A stretch of DNA of 64,000 bases, taken from positions 137,501-201,500 of the forward strand of contig JAXRKP010000375.1 of assembly GCA_037039925.1 (NCBI GenBank). The letters run 5' to 3'. Both the position numbers and the translations under genes were made by a program. How positions within the stretch are numbered: the first letter of the stretch is position 1; every line of letters starts with the position of its first letter. Source of the DNA: Doris montereyensis. Lineage: Eukaryota; Mollusca; Gastropoda; Nudibranchia; Dorididae. Positions 31,623 to 44,974 of the stretch are shown here, in pieces. The notes beneath the pieces were generated by a model, which was not told the origin of the DNA, made no database searches, and saw only the letters and a program-made list of their open reading frames with translations.

Positions 31623-33055
31623 TATTGTAATCAGTCTGCAGGTGAACCCGGCAAAATCGGAGTTGGTAGACATCGACAGCCAGGACCCTGCAGGCGACAA
31701 ATCCGCGGTCGAATCTTGGTTCGCCGATTGACCTGTCCGGCGCCGACTCTAAACTAGCCGAGGCAACCGAGCAGCTCAAGTTTTTCACCGAACGCATAAA
31801 GCTGATCGACGCGCATCCGGCCCTATTCCTTCTCAAGAACAGCTTGTCCCTGCCCCGACTCCTGTTTTTGCTACGCAGCGCGCCGTGCTTCAACAACCCG
31901 GGGAGACTGGCCGACTTCGATGCTTCTCTCCGGAAGGCGATGGAGGAGACATGTAATGTCAAACTTGACGACACTGGTTGGGCCTAGGCCGGCCTACCCG
32001 TGAGCACAGGTAGAATAGGGACACGTGCTGCTGACGTCGCCCTTCCTGCATACGCGTCATCCCTCCACGCGTCGCAAACTCTTGTCGACTCAATTCTTCA
32101 CAACCTCCCTGAATCGAGTGACAAAAGAGCTGGCGACTGTCTCTGAGAGTTGGAGTTCGTTGTCCATGCCGCCGGTTTCTCAAAGATGTTGGTCCTCGGC
32201 CGTCCATTCAGCGACGAAAACTGGGTTGTACCAGTCCGTCGATCAACACCGAATGGCTTGCCTCACCACAGCAGCAGAGCCGCATTCAGGCGACTGGCTC
32301 AATAGCATACCTTCATCCTCCATCAGATCGCTGCTGGACGACGACAGCGTTCGTTTCGGCCTGTCGCTCCGTCTGGGCCTGAAGGTGTGCCTGGTCTACA
32401 AATGCTGTTGTGGCGCCATGATTGACGAATTTGGCCTCCACCCGCTCTCTTGCCGTCAAAGCGCAGGCCGTATCCCTCGTCACTCGGCGCTGAGCGAGTT
32501 GTCAAACGATCGCTCGACGCAGCCGGACTCAACTCTGTCCTCGAGCCCGTCGGCCTCGACCGCGGCGACGGTAAACGCCCAGACGGAGTAACGGTGTTCC
32601 CATTCAAATGCGGCCAAGCCCTGGTCTGGGACGCCACTTGCAGCGACTCCTTTTCTCCACCGTCTTTAGCCGCATCGGCGTCCGACCCTGACACTGTGAG
32701 TCGCGCCGCAGAGGCCAGGAAAACAGCCAAATACGCCGGCTTGAGCAACCGATACCACTTTGTACCGGTCGCAGTCGAAACGTCCGGTATTGTCGGTCCA
32801 GCAGGCGCAGCATTGATCTCTGAGATCGGTCGCCGTATCTCGTCTACGACAGGCGATCGATCCGAAAGAATCTCCTTGGCCATCGTTCGCGGCAATAATT
32901 TTTCCCTTGTTTCTGCCTCTCGGCCACCGAGACAGGCGTGACCCCATTTCCGCTCCCAGCTCCCCCCCACTGTTATTCATGTCTCTTTGCCCATTTATAT
33001 CTTTTATCTATTACATGTACTTCGTTTAAACATTATTTTTTTTAAAGTCTGCATC
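31623..33055 (+). mobile_element. 5'-truncated, frameshifted non-LTR retrotransposon with REL-type endonuclease
   Basis: Much more GC-rich than its surroundings. From about 31745 it reads SKLAEATEQLKFFTERIKLI and DAHPALFLLKNSLSLPRLLF, the end of a reverse transcriptase. Further on come RAADVALPAYASSLHAS, a zinc-knuckle-like C-x-C-x10-C pattern (KCCCGAMIDEFGLHPLSC, about 32400-32455), and at 32474-32941 KRSLDAAGLNSVLEPVG, GKRPDGVTVFPF and WDATCSDSF. PD...(W)D-x-T resembles the PD-(D/E)XK active site of R2/R4-type elements. At least three frame changes; the final piece is open to TGA at 32939-32941. Superfamily is inferred. Confidence 0.75.
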
Positions 33056-33061
33056 ATGGTA

Positions 33062-33355
33062 CAAAACAGGCTCACCAACTGTACATCTTTATCCCCCAGC
33101 AGGCCATTTCGTTCAAAGTCCCTCTCAACTCCCTGGGGAGCATACAGTACAGCAGCTTGTTAGGCTGCTTTGTACTAACGCTCTGATAAGATCTTTCTCT
33201 ATCTATAGCTGGGTACTTGTTCACACCTGAGGAAAGTAGAGTGAAATACCTTTCGTGAGAGTACAACGTTGTGAACAAAAATCACCTGTGCCAGCCGTTG
33301 GGTTTGAACCAGTGTCGTGATTACAAGCTCACAACACTGGTTTCGCTACAACTTC
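33062..33355 (-). mobile_element. SINE family D with tRNA-like head
   Basis: Minus strand starts TAGCGAAACCAGTGTTGTG (weak A box) and has a perfect B box GGTTCAAACCC at about 33305-33315, then the family D body to about 33062. It abuts the 3' end of the GC-rich retrotransposon. Confidence 0.7.
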
Positions 33356-33356
33356 T

Positions 33357-33470
33357 CATATAGGTCCCATCTCTTGCTTTTTATTCATTTACATGTGTGC
33401 CATCTCAATTTTAATTCTCCCTGAGATCACCACCTACAGCCTATAGGGTAAACCCCAATTAATCTTTCAA
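33357..33470 (+). repeat. dispersed repeat R, diverged copy 4
   Basis: TATAGGTCCCATCTCTTGC, CTCCCTGAGATCACCACCTA and GGGTAAACCCCAATT follow the R order, abutting SINE D. Confidence 0.5.
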
Positions 33471-33474
33471 TATT

Positions 33475-34495
33475 CACTTGTGCTGACACTGACAAGGAGT
33501 AATTTCAAAAGCAAGGCTGTTAGTAAGTTCTAGCCCTATTTTTTTGTCTCGATGTATTAACGAGTGGTATATCTACTAAGTCGAAAAGGGTAGCATCAGG
33601 ATGCACCGAGACTAAGGCTACGTGTCACCTAACACATCCAAAATCCATCAGTCTTGACATAAATCTGGAAGAAGAGGAGCGCAGCCATTTATTATTCTTT
33701 GGGATTTTCAAATAATAAAATGGGTATCCACAAAACCAACATGACAAAACGACTAAAAACATGTATTGTTTTGAGTACAGCATGTTCCATTTCTGCCGGT
33801 TGGTAATACGGACAAGTGATGAATCATCAGCTAAGAGGCCTACCACAGGCTTCATGAACTCATTAAAAAAAGAATTTGTATTATAACCACATTTTAAAAT
33901 TCAGTGCCTCAAAATTAGTAAGACCTTCGTGTGAAAACTAGTTTTCTTTTGTATTTGAAATGTTAGTAAATTAATACTAAATTTTTTTGGTTTTTAGGAC
34001 CTGATACTCGCGCCAGAAGATTTCCACAACGAGATTCCCGTCGCTAGGGTCCCCCCTTAATTCAAAAAGACACGTCCATGTTGTGTCTGATAAGTGAACT
34101 CGAGCCCTAACAGACATTTCTACCAAATGTTTACATTCCCCTAATCTAATAGGGCTAGGAGAAAAAGGCCCTTTCAGGAGATAAACAATGTAAAGTCAAT
34201 GTATTTCCACACCCAGGTTATGAACTGCAAAGCCCACCTATTACTATTATCACTATATATGAGGACAGATTATGAACAATTTGAATCAGAATTTATTGTC
34301 CCTATCTGAGGTGGACAGAAAAAGAAATGGGGAAACAACACTAAGGCGGCATCGCCAGGGAAGAGCTTCTTCAAGATTCAAATCATGTCTCACGACTGAG
34401 AAAGATTGGAATAAACTGGTGCGACAGTTCATTGAGCATTGCCCTCATAACCCTGGATGGAGGGTAACGGTTTACATAATGATTTAAGAAAACCA
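33475..34495. other. unassigned intergenic stretch
   Basis: No recognised repeat or conserved ORF. Confidence 0.5.
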
Positions 34496-34795
34496 AAACC
34501 AACCTTTAAGGCCGATACGGCCCATAGAGCCAGAGCGTATCCCGGTTTCAATAGCGTGAAGCGGAACAGGTGATAATAATCAATCCCTAGCCAAGACGCT
34601 AGTCTGACGCAGGTTTTTAATCCCAAGCTAACGTTTGTACCCATTTGCACCTGGGTAGAGTGGGGAAAATGCGTGTAAAGTGTCTTTCCCAAGGAACACA
34701 ATGTCGGACCTAGTTTTTAGGATTCAAACATGGGACCTCATGATCCCAAGTCTGGCAGCCTAACTGCTTGGCCACTGACACCACAAACCAAAAGA
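34496..34795 (-). mobile_element. tRNA-derived SINE (family A), near-complete
   Basis: Minus strand: GTGTCAGTGGCCAAGCAGTTA (A box region), GTTTGAATCCTA (B-box-like), then TGTGTTCCTTGGGAAAGACA, CCAGGTGCAAATGGGTACAA, CTTGGGATTAAAAACCTGCG and CACCTGTTCCGCTTCACGCT. It matches the two PPP2R5-intron copies in the opposite orientation. Confidence 0.8.
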
Positions 34796-34819
34796 TTCAT
34801 CATTTGTGGCTTGCGTTAT

Positions 34820-35150
34820 TCAATACGTTGCTGACCATCCCTCTCCATGTTGTTCTGTGTTCAGTGCTTCTTGTAAAATCCGAGTTGGTGGTGATATTGG
34901 ACGTGTTTTGTTTTTACGCCGTTACGCATGTGGTGCGTTGTCTGCCACGAGCTCTTGTCCCCTCTATGAATCCAAATGTTAATAGTTTTTCTAGTCCATC
35001 TTGTTTCCACACATGGCCAAAAAATCTCATTTGCCTTGTCTTGATGTTCTTCAAAGTTCTCTTTGTTTCCAATTTTCACAAGAACTTCCATGTTTGTTAT
35101 TTTTGCTGTCCAGGGGATTTTCAATATTCTTTTATATATACACATTTCAT
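34820..35150 (-). mobile_element. RTE LINE 3' fragment
   Basis: Minus strand reads ILKIPWTAKITNMEVLVKIG, corresponding to the RILRIPWTxxxTN landmark just before the end of RTE-type ORFs, then more degraded sequence (KTKHVQYHHQLGFYKKH). Confidence 0.75.
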
Positions 35151-35156
35151 TTAACG

Positions 35157-35700
35157 TTTCCCACTCTGATTCTGATGGACGTATTCAAATCTGGAGCGAC
35201 AAGGATTTTGCTCCAAACCACGTCATGAAGCGTGACCGCTACAGAGGAGGCAATTTTTACGTGTGGGAAGGCATCAGTTACCATCATCAGACACCTCTAC
35301 ACATGTTTAGAGAACCGAATAACCGGGATGAGATCATTATCTAATTCCAATTGTAACACCAACTTTCTAGGCGCATCAAAACTTCCTCATTTTCCAGTAG
35401 GGACGCTCACCCCCACGCTGCCCATATAACAATGGACGTTATTCAGCAATAGAACTTTGACCTGTTTGACTGGCCACCATATTCATTGCCTGGATCTATA
35501 GAACACCTCTGGGATGAGTTTGGGGCACCGTGTATGCATACAGCAACTGAGTGATCGACACCATCTGTGAAGTGGAGTCGCTCTGCATGAGGAAAGGAAA
35601 TTATCCCACAGAGACTCATCGGGTCCATGTGTAGGTGGATTCAAGCATGTTTGCATTCAGAGGGGGCTACACAAGTTATTGGACGCATTTAACGTGAATT
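35157..35700 (+). pseudogene. Tc1-type transposase relic
   Basis: Reads SDSDGRIQIWSDKDFAPNHV, MKRDRYRGGNFYVWEGISYH and HQTPLHMFREPN, matching the Tc1 order SDGRVRVWRR...GGxxMVWGGISYxGRTPL. Later frames contain LTGMRS, FDLFDWPPYSLPGSIEHLWDE-like pieces near 35455-35520, and GGYTSYWTHLT at the end. Stops and frameshifts throughout. No terminal repeats found. Confidence 0.8.
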
Positions 35701-35924
35701 GATAATGTATTGAAAGGTTCATCATTATCTCCAAATTTTTGTAAGGTATTTAATAATTAATCTTTGATTAAAAATCTTATGCCTTTCTGTTATTTATTCT
35801 TATCTAGGCACACTTTAAGTAATATTGTTTTTTAAGGTAAACAAAAATATTGGATAGTTTTAAACAATTTCACAGACTTGCCCGTTTCAAAAACAAAGAA
35901 AAGTAATCCAGTGGTGTGTTTTAA

Positions 35925-36958
35925 GGGAGGAGCGGGTTCTAGGAATGCCATTTTTGCCGAAAATGGGACAAATCTAGTCTATCATACTAGTGGATAGAGC
36001 AGTTCATTCCCGTCACAATATCATAAAAGAAGCTCAGTATTGATTCTTTGAATTAATACAAATTTTTTAGAAACAATACAGGCCTATCTTTCAACACAGC
36101 TATTATACAATAAAAGCCAGAAATAGTATCTAAAGTACAGCAAGTTGGTAGTCATTTTGATCGCCACAATGAACGCTATCCAAAACAACCTTATTTGAGC
36201 ATCTATTATGAATAATGCCTTAGATCAGCCGGAAGTTACAGAACATATTCGCGCACCTATTATCAAAAGGCACCATCTCAACATGAGTAAAAAGGTGCTG
36301 GTGCACTTAAAACAGTGTCATTAGTGTCAATAAGAAGTAGTTGAGAATCTCTCAAGGTTTTATGATGTTTCAAAGTATTATCCTACTCTTTTCTTAGGTT
36401 TATGGGAGAAAAATGTATTCAAATAACAGAAAATAAGAGAAAATACGAATATCTCAAGATGTCCATTTTGGACCGTTTTTTTCTAACTTAGCTCGCATTT
36501 TTTATCCAATTGACTTGAAATTTGATGCATGGAATAAAAGAATGCATGCGTTAGATGTTATTTTGTATACTTTCCGAAAAATGAATTTTTTAGTTGAATA
36601 AAATTGCTGTAAATTGTAAACATTTTATATGCAGCTTTCAACACACCATAAAACTAAAAGTTTGATATTGATAGATTCGTCCAAACCCATGCATACTTTT
36701 GTTTTATAGATGTAAATGAAGGACAGTTCCAATTTTGAGACACATCCCAAAATAATTGAAGCAGATTTTACATTTTGAAAATGCATGTTATTTTAGTGTC
36801 ATAAATCCAATATGGCGGCGTTGCCATGGCAACACTCGACAAAATTTCAGTTTTTCATATTTTCTCCTCTAATTTAGATATGTAGAACTCAAAAATCCAG
36901 GTCCTAGTTGGCTTGCTCTATGGGTTTTCAAAATGGCTTTCAGAACCCGCTCCTCCCC
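35925..36958. mobile_element. TTAA-flanked TIR element, non-autonomous
   Basis: Bounded by TTAA at 35921-35924 and 36959-36962. Ends read GGGAGGAGCGGGTTCTAGGA and, inverted, GGGGAGGAGCGGGTTCTGAA, both followed by (T)GCCATTTT-like sequence. No transposase ORF. The TTAA duplication is that of piggyBac-type elements, although the G-rich terminus is unusual for that group. Confidence 0.75.
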
Positions 36959-36975
36959 TTAATGTGTTGAGTATA

Positions 36976-36977
36976 TA

Positions 36978-37018
<41 letters not shown>
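36976..37018. repeat. (TAA)n microsatellite
   Basis: TAA repeats starting about 14 bp beyond the right TTAA of the preceding element. Confidence 0.95.
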
Positions 37019-37022
<4 letters not shown>

Positions 37023-39683
37023 CAACATACACATTAACAAAAACAAGGAAAGGAAAGTGAGCAGCATTTTATTCCTTTATTTTGATTTGACTTGAATAGG
37101 CAAAATGAGCAAGACTTTTAAAGTCTTTCAATATGAATTATACTTTTGTCACAACGATCTATCATATGAACATGAGATCAACCTTCAATAAATGTACGTA
37201 TAGCTTTCATAAATGCTAACGAAATAATATGAGTGACTAAAAAATGACAAGGAAAGATAATAGTATGGAGTTTGTTGGAAGCTTAAAAGGAGTAAAAAAA
37301 ACCAACAAAACTAACATGGTTGAGAAAAAAAGCTGACACGCATAATGAATGTACGTTATTAATATTGGTTGAATGTTGCTGAGCCATGCATTTTAACTGT
37401 AACCACCACAATAAGTAAATTAAAAAGACAAGTCTGCATCATCACAGGGAGGGCTACATACTACATGTATATTCAATGTCACAAGTTTCATACCATATAT
37501 ATAAAACACCTGATATGTGAAAGCCAAATTTGTCCCTGACAAAAATCGTTATATCATACCTCCCATAAATTACATCACTTATATTCCTTATACTTATACA
37601 TCCAGGCTTTGTTCGAGAAGGCAACGGCTACACAAACGCCTAAAACAAACCCAACCAAACTGCGAACATTATTGATATTAATAATATCACACATTATTAA
37701 TATCACACATGAAATAAGTTTAAAGTTAAAGTAAGATATTTTATGTGGTGAATAAATTAAGCATTAGGTTGGGACATTGCATATTAGTGAAATACTTTAT
37801 GGCACAAACTATTTTGCACTCACTTCATTTAACTCTCAGGCTCACATCGGAGGTGATGAGAACTTCTTATAATTATAAGTTGTTATACACACTCTCCTCA
37901 TTCAAAACTCTTTATCAGAATTGTGTCTTTCAAATATCAAATCCAATAATTTAGTGATAATTAAGCGGAAAGCGAGACACATTCAAAGACGCTTGAAAAA
38001 CATCAATTAACATTACATCAAAACGATTCCTAATATAATAATGCAACCAAAAGAAACCATTCTTTCACGCGCTATCCACATTTTTTAGAATAACTGACAT
38101 CATACAAGTACAAATAGTGAAATAGCAAGCAAATAAAATATGTAAAAGATAACTGGATAATTTTTCCAATCCCCCCCCTCTACCCCCTACCATATAAGGC
38201 CGTTTTACATCAGTGCTTCATTATTCATTTTCCCTATTCATTTTCTCTCTTCTTCAAAAAGGAAAAGAAAAAGACTAAATTATACTGATGATTTTCGCAT
38301 AGAAATCATGGGCCTTTTTTTCTTCTTTTTCCAAACATACTTTTTGTCGAAAGACCAAATCTGAGTTCAGAATCAGATTTCTCGCTAAATTTGAAAGCAT
38401 TTTGATACTGAATTTTTAGGAATAATTATAAATCTTCGTCATTAGAGCTGTCCATCTCTGCAGGCAAACTATTAACATGAGTGTGAATTTTGTGAATAGT
38501 GAAATGAGTTTTTATGTAAACATTCTTCATGAAAAATGAATAATGAAAAAGAAATACGAAAAATGTCAAAACAGCCTAATAGATCCTTCTCCCTTTAATC
38601 CCTTGTCCTCTAAAAAAAAAATAACATAGAACACCCTCCCCCCCCCCCCCCCATTTTTATTATTATTAATAAAACAATTGATTTTTCTTCTTAACTATGA
38701 TTATAATGATATACAAAAACAAAATCATTTCAAACCTCAGACACTACAGACTAGAAAGGCTTTATAAGATTGCTTTAAAAACATGTGCTTAGCAATCAGT
38801 ATTCAATGTGCATATTGTAGTGAACTACATGAACTGAATCACATTTTTTAGTTAAACATTTAAACAAATGAGACCTTCCTGAACAATTACATGTCAACAT
38901 TTTCAAGCTATTCAAAGGTTATTGATGTATTCAATCTGTAGTTTGTAGACTGTTTTTTTTATAAATATAAGAGCCAGCCCGCCATTCCCCCATGAAAAAT
39001 CTTAACAATACTCCTCATGCTCTGCATTTCATTAAATCCCTCAAATACAGTCTCAGAACAAATTACATTATACTTAAAGATAGGGGTATGGAGAAAGGTC
39101 AAATCAATAATGATGAAGGATTGTGAAATTATGGAAAAATAAAAAATAAACTCTACAACTAACTTTGACTCACTATGAGGCATATTTTTTATTGAGGGTC
39201 TATCACGATACAATAATAAAAAAACTCATTCAAACTTATCACAGACAGGCTGAAAAGCAATTAAGGCTAGTTTGCTCACACATAAAATAGCTGAGGTCAC
39301 AACATAAATCACGTAGAATATCATTTATTTTACTTCCTTCGTGAAGGTATCGTAAATTTACATTTTTTTAATTAGTTACAGGCAGTGGTTATTGTAAATG
39401 TAAATAATAATCATAACTACACCCATCACAGAAGCAAACAATATCAGAAGTGATACAATAAAACAATACAATTTGTCATTACATAAATGTCACAATGATA
39501 ACACTAATCAAATGTGCGTTATGACAGTAAATTCATTCGTCATCAGTTACACACACAGAAAATTGTGACGCTTATAATCATAAATAGTTCAATAAATGAC
39601 TATTACTACTGTTCATGGGGCTTAGGGTGAGTTATTTTCTAATGATTTTGTGAAAGTGTGAAAGGTGTGGGGTGGGGGGGGGC

Positions 39684-39689
<6 letters not shown>

Positions 39690-39713
<24 letters not shown>
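39690..39713. repeat. (GT)n microsatellite
   Basis: About 12 GT units after a G run. Confidence 0.9.
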
Positions 39714-39714
<1 letters not shown>

Positions 39715-42700
39715 CAAATCTAAATCTGTAGAGATAAATTATCACAAAGCATACTAAGAAAATAGATGCAAAAACACACAGAAGAAATAATTATCTTCTG
39801 CAATAAGAAGACTTGCATAAATATCAATAACGCATTAAAGAACAGCACATTAAAACATGGCAAAAAATTGATGATATTCTCTAGGTGAAAATGAATGATC
39901 TAAACAACGATGCAGCTTTTTACCATCACATGCACATCTAGCTAGATTGTATATTGCTGTAAATGACTTAAATTGTCGCCTCAGAATTATATTATCCTTA
40001 CTACACATTTGATGATATTGGGGTTAGAATCATTATCAAATGCACTAAATAATACAGAGGAACCACAGTGGAGTGAAGTCAAAGGTGAAAAAAACGACAA
40101 TAAGTGACATTTATTATAAATTTTTGCCTTGTTGATACTTCCTTTCATTCCTCCTCTATCATTTCTTCATTCTAGACCCAGATCTAGTCTTATCCTCTTT
40201 TTCCGTTCTTGTTTCCCATACTCACACCTTTTTCTCTTTCTTTCTTTCCTTCTTTTTTCTCTCTCTCTCCTTCTCTCTCATCTCGCCTTTTATTACTCCC
40301 TTATTTTCATATTTTTATTTCATTCTATTTTTTCTAAATTCCATTCTCGCTCCTATATATTCTTCACTTTCTCTTCTACGCATTATTCTTATTATCATCA
40401 CTGTCTTTTTCTTTCTCTCTGCCTCCTTTCTGGGTTTTTTCTGACATCACACCGTGCGATGCCTTAATTAGTGTTTAGATCTACATGTAGATTCCAGATA
40501 TTTCTCGTTTGTTGTCTGACGAAAGAACGTCAAGTGTTTGTTCTGTCTTTATTGGTGAAGTTGTCACTTATTGTTGTTTTTCACCTTATCAGATGCACTG
40601 TTGTTAATTGTCCTGTCTATCAAAAATTTGTGACCAAATTCAATCTCGTTTGTCACATAATTCACTTACACATTGTCTTAAAGATAAATTCTTAGTCAAG
40701 CCGAGAACTTTAGAGCGTTTTGTCTCAAAGTAAGCTTATGCATAGTTAGGACAAAATAACTTTGAGCCGACTACATGGTTTTGCTGCTTCATTTCCAGTA
40801 CAAAGAAGAAGGAAATTTGTGTCAGTGTTGTTACATTGTACTGTTAGCGAGTGGAGAGGAACCTTGGCAACTACTACGCAATCTTTGCATTAGAAAGCAA
40901 TGCACAGAGATAACTCATTTTTTCATATTTTATTGTTGGATTATGATGGCATTTATCTACATTCCAACACCAGAGACACTTTTGGTGGCAAGGACTGCAT
41001 GATTTAGGTTTTCACTATTTAAGAAAACGTTCAAATTTCCTGATTACAATTACGCTTGTCATTTTTACCGTCAAACCATCAAGCAATGTTTAGAAATAGA
41101 TTTCATGTATTGATCTGACTAGGTCACCGGTGAGTTGTTCTGGTCTTTCCTCATGTTTTCCTCTTACTGATAACACTATTATATTTTGTTCATTTGTTAC
41201 ATGCCGGGATTTGTTTTCCCCTTCCTCACTCACTTTCCTTTTCATTTGGTGTTTCAGACCTGAACTGTACAATTTTGGTCTCAGAAGTATGTGTATACGT
41301 TTGACTTATTTCACTATTTCATTTTTACCTTCCGTCTGAAAATACCAAACAAAACAACAAAAAAAGATTTTTTAGTCTAAACAAATTGGTCGAGGGGTGG
41401 GGGTGGGGGATTCCACTAAAACCAATAAGAAACATCTTCCCCATCCTCAAAAAGTTGGGAGTTAATACTCCCTGTCCCCCAAAAAATAAAGACAAAAGAG
41501 AAGGAAACCCTACTATCATGGTATTCATCAAACACATTCCTATGAAATCACAATTCTGCTGTTCAGAATTTCTATGGGCAAATTTAGTTCAAGTCAAAAC
41601 ATTAGTATAATAAATTTTCAAACAGTCCAATGACCACACACAAAAAAAAACGTTCATAAAAAGTAAAATCCTTAAAGTGAAACAGACACCAGCCAAGCAT
41701 TTGAGATGATGCAAAATCTGACGGACATCAGTCTATTGTTGAACCTTTAAAATTGCTCCATGCACATATTGAGACACACAGAGTAGATTACTTAATAAAG
41801 AGGTGAGATTGATGAATTTATCTGAACCGCTTGCCTCTTCTGTATTAATTTTCAAATTTGTTTCCCTTTACTGAGTTAATCATAGTATTTTCTTAGATAA
41901 ATGAAAACTGGAATCAATGATTTGGGAAGAAAATATGACGAGTCAAACAATGATGCCACACAAGTGACAAAAATGGAGAGATACATACTGTTCACAGTAA
42001 TAAAAAATACACTGGAATAATGAACAGGTATGTAAAATATGCTCAGAGATAGTTCAGTAAATAGAGCTTAGATAATTATAAAAATTTTACATGAAAGATA
42101 AATGTTAAGAATGTTTTTGAATGAAACTGTCTGCACAACAAAATAGAGTTCACTTATTAAATGGCTGGTTACATGCGTTAAAGATTAAGCAGATTTCCAA
42201 ATTTGTCTTTTTGCAGATTTCCATTAAATAGTGGATAATTCTCATCTATGGTTGATATGATAAGAGCTTGAAGTTTAGAGTGAATTCAACCCTTGGTTGG
42301 GGCTGGTTTGTTTGGGATTTTACATCCTGTTTCAAATTTTCAGATTTTCAAAATAAAGGCAATAGTATCATATAAATCTATGTAATAAGACAAGGAGATC
42401 AACAAGATAATTTGAAACGACCATTTACAAGTCCTAATAAAACTTAAAACAAAGAAAATGGCGTAAATTTCATCCGTTTCATATCATTAGAGATAAATAA
42501 ATAAATAATAAAATGGGACCAGAGGACGTGGATTGTTTTGTTTTTATCAAGAGCTGTTTACCATAGCAAGGTCAATCTCGTGTGAACCTTGTATATCATA
42601 CACTGGCATGGCATCCTATACAAAGGCAATAAATACAAAGTAAAGACTTGGTCTTTATCATAGATTGGGTATGTAAAATTGGTGTAGCATAGACTTGTGA

Positions 42701-42779
42701 CATAGCTATACACAGTTTGATTTTGCATGTGCATCTGTGACATATCCGTTCTGAATATATATATTACACTTATAGAAAA

Positions 42780-42850
42780 TGAAAACATCTCCTGGGTTGA
42801 TCTTAGGCAGACAGTGGGTTCTAGTCCCATCAGAGATCAGCAAAAAGTTA
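42780..42850 (+). repeat. B-box-like fragment, possible SINE relic
   Basis: GTGGGTTCTAGTCCCATCAG has an RNA polymerase III B-box form and resembles ATAGGTTCTAATCCCATTGAG at 45350-45370. The minus-strand reading 'SDGTRTHCLP' is typical of translated SINEs. No A box identified. Confidence 0.3.
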
Positions 42851-42975
42851 AGTAAAAATGGGTAAAAGGCTTCTGGTAAACCCAAAATGCACTCACTAGT
42901 CGGATATAATCTAAGTGGGGTTTTTTTTTCACACAAAAAAGAGAAAAAGCCAGATCCCAAACCTCAACTTAAATA

Positions 42976-43003
42976 TCATCATCATCATCATCATCATCAT
43001 CAT
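42976..43003. repeat. (ATC)n microsatellite
   Basis: Nine to ten ATC units. Confidence 0.95.
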
Positions 43004-44974
43004 CGTCCACTGTGAGAACTGATAAATAAATAATCAAACAACATTCAGGGATTTGGATTTACCTTGGAATAAACACTAGGACTTGGAATTCTGACATGAA
43101 CTGTTAAGATGGAACATTTCTCACAGCAGAGAAATACACACAAAAAAACCCATGATAAAAGAAGCTAAAATTGCTGGATTATGAAGCATGCACCTTTTTT
43201 AAAATGATTTTACATGTTTGTAAATACATATTTACATATATAAATGTGTGTGTGAGTAATGTCTAGAGTAACTAACAATTGCCACTGGATTTCATTCAAA
43301 ATGAGTCTGTTGTGCCCTCGCATTGTGATTAAACACATGGGTAGAAAAAACAACAAACAATTGATTCACTATGGTACACTCTATTTGATCTGAGCACGAT
43401 TAAAGCTTAACTATGATACAAAAAAACCCAACCCAACAACAAAAACAATTGGCCAATATTGATCCTACACCGTAGGTCTGGCTGAGTACATCTTTCATGA
43501 ACTGTCTTTTATCTCTAGTGAAACAAATATACGAAATTGAATGTTACAAGCCTTACACTACTTACATACAGGCTTTTTTTGGGGGGGGGGAGGACGGAGA
43601 ACCAAAGATCCATCCAATGCTAGAACATATTTTTGTTATACATCTCATCAATAGTTTCATGCACAAAAGGTTAAAAAACCAAAAAAACTATGTGTTGACA
43701 GAGTGAGAATTTGAGTAAATTAATTCTCATATGAGTCGAGGTAAATGAAACAAAACTGTATGAGAATCATCCAACAATATTCAATTTGGTTTGTTGCTTT
43801 GGACATTATGGATTAACAGCATGGTCTAATATACAAAACACTCTCAGTATTCAGCCTTTGGTATTCCTTTGAATGGCACACATGATAAAAAAAAAAGTGT
43901 CTCTTTTCTAATCAACTTATAATCATGGTCAAGAATCTTGGTCAAGTCCCAACACCAGAGGTTGCCAGTCTGAAGGGAAAATTCGTTTGAACTATGATCA
44001 AAAGTTGATTCATTGTAAAATAGCAAAAACAGACCAGGGACTCTTTGTAATATACGCCTGAATGTGGTACACAAATGAAATAAAGGGTTACACAATTGTG
44101 TAGCAAGAACAGGCATTTAGTTTTTTTTAAAAGTTTGAAATACAGGTTAATGTTATCTCTATCCCACTGCCCAAAATTATTCCCAGAAAGGAGACGTATC
44201 TTGAGTAATTCAACCAAAGAATTTATTTGTTTAAATTTGGACAATGGAAAATCGGAATTTTAGTGACATTTCTTTTGCTTTTTTGTTGATTTGTTTCTTT
44301 AAAAGATGAAGGAATCTACTTTTCAGTCCATATCATCACTTCATAAATACATAAAAAGCATTGGCATAAAGCGAAAAATTACTTCAGACAAAACATCAAC
44401 ACTTTTTGCAGTGACAGGAAAACATATGATAAATCATGCATCCTATTGTAGCGAGGCAAATAAATCCTATAGCAAGACCAAAGCCAGCAAGCTGAGATAG
44501 CTACGGCCCCAAATAAACCAAAGAAAAGATTTTAAAAAAAAAGTGTCACATCTCAATTCAACATATGAAAAAAGCACCATAATTTTTTGTTTAAATAAGA
44601 GCCAACAAAATACATCACCAGCGAAACTGTTAAGTATCACTAAAAGAAATAAATCTATCTCAATCACATTGAAATGTGATACAATAAAAAAAAAAAACAC
44701 CTTTCGTAATTTGTGAGGGAACTCGACGTAAAAAAAGAAAGAACAGAAACACATTAGCTGACAAGACAAGTGTTATACAATGAAATGAAGAGTGAAATAT
44801 TTTTCCGAAAACATCTGGTCTGATGATCATTAATCACTCAAATTGCTTCTCAAACGTATTACTGCATGGCACAATATGAAGACAATTGCACATAAACTAT
44901 TCCTTACTGACAACCTGAAAAGTGATTCTGTAAAAGTGAAAAGACATATCAGTGAGGCAAGGGGCAGGTCGAAA

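Larger units (their letters stand above)
37030..44960. other. A-rich, repeat-poor stretch
   Basis: No convincing exon on either strand. A exceeds T on the + strand, so the minus strand is T-rich, the mirror image of DNA downstream of PPP2R5. 40130-40450 is a pyrimidine-rich island. Possible long 3' UTR or downstream flank of TTBK. Confidence 0.4.

Noticed and set aside
32323..32970. 215-aa minus-strand ORF
   Set aside because: Overlaps the sense-strand retrotransposon frames; a GC-rich antisense shadow without similarity.
31623..33000. Bacterial contamination or horizontally acquired gene, suggested by high GC and open frames
   Set aside because: The frames encode an animal non-LTR retrotransposon, and the flanks run smoothly into local repeats.
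40129..40467. 112-aa hydrophobic + strand ORF
   Set aside because: Comes from a pyrimidine-rich tract (Leu/Phe/Ser); no motif or splice context.
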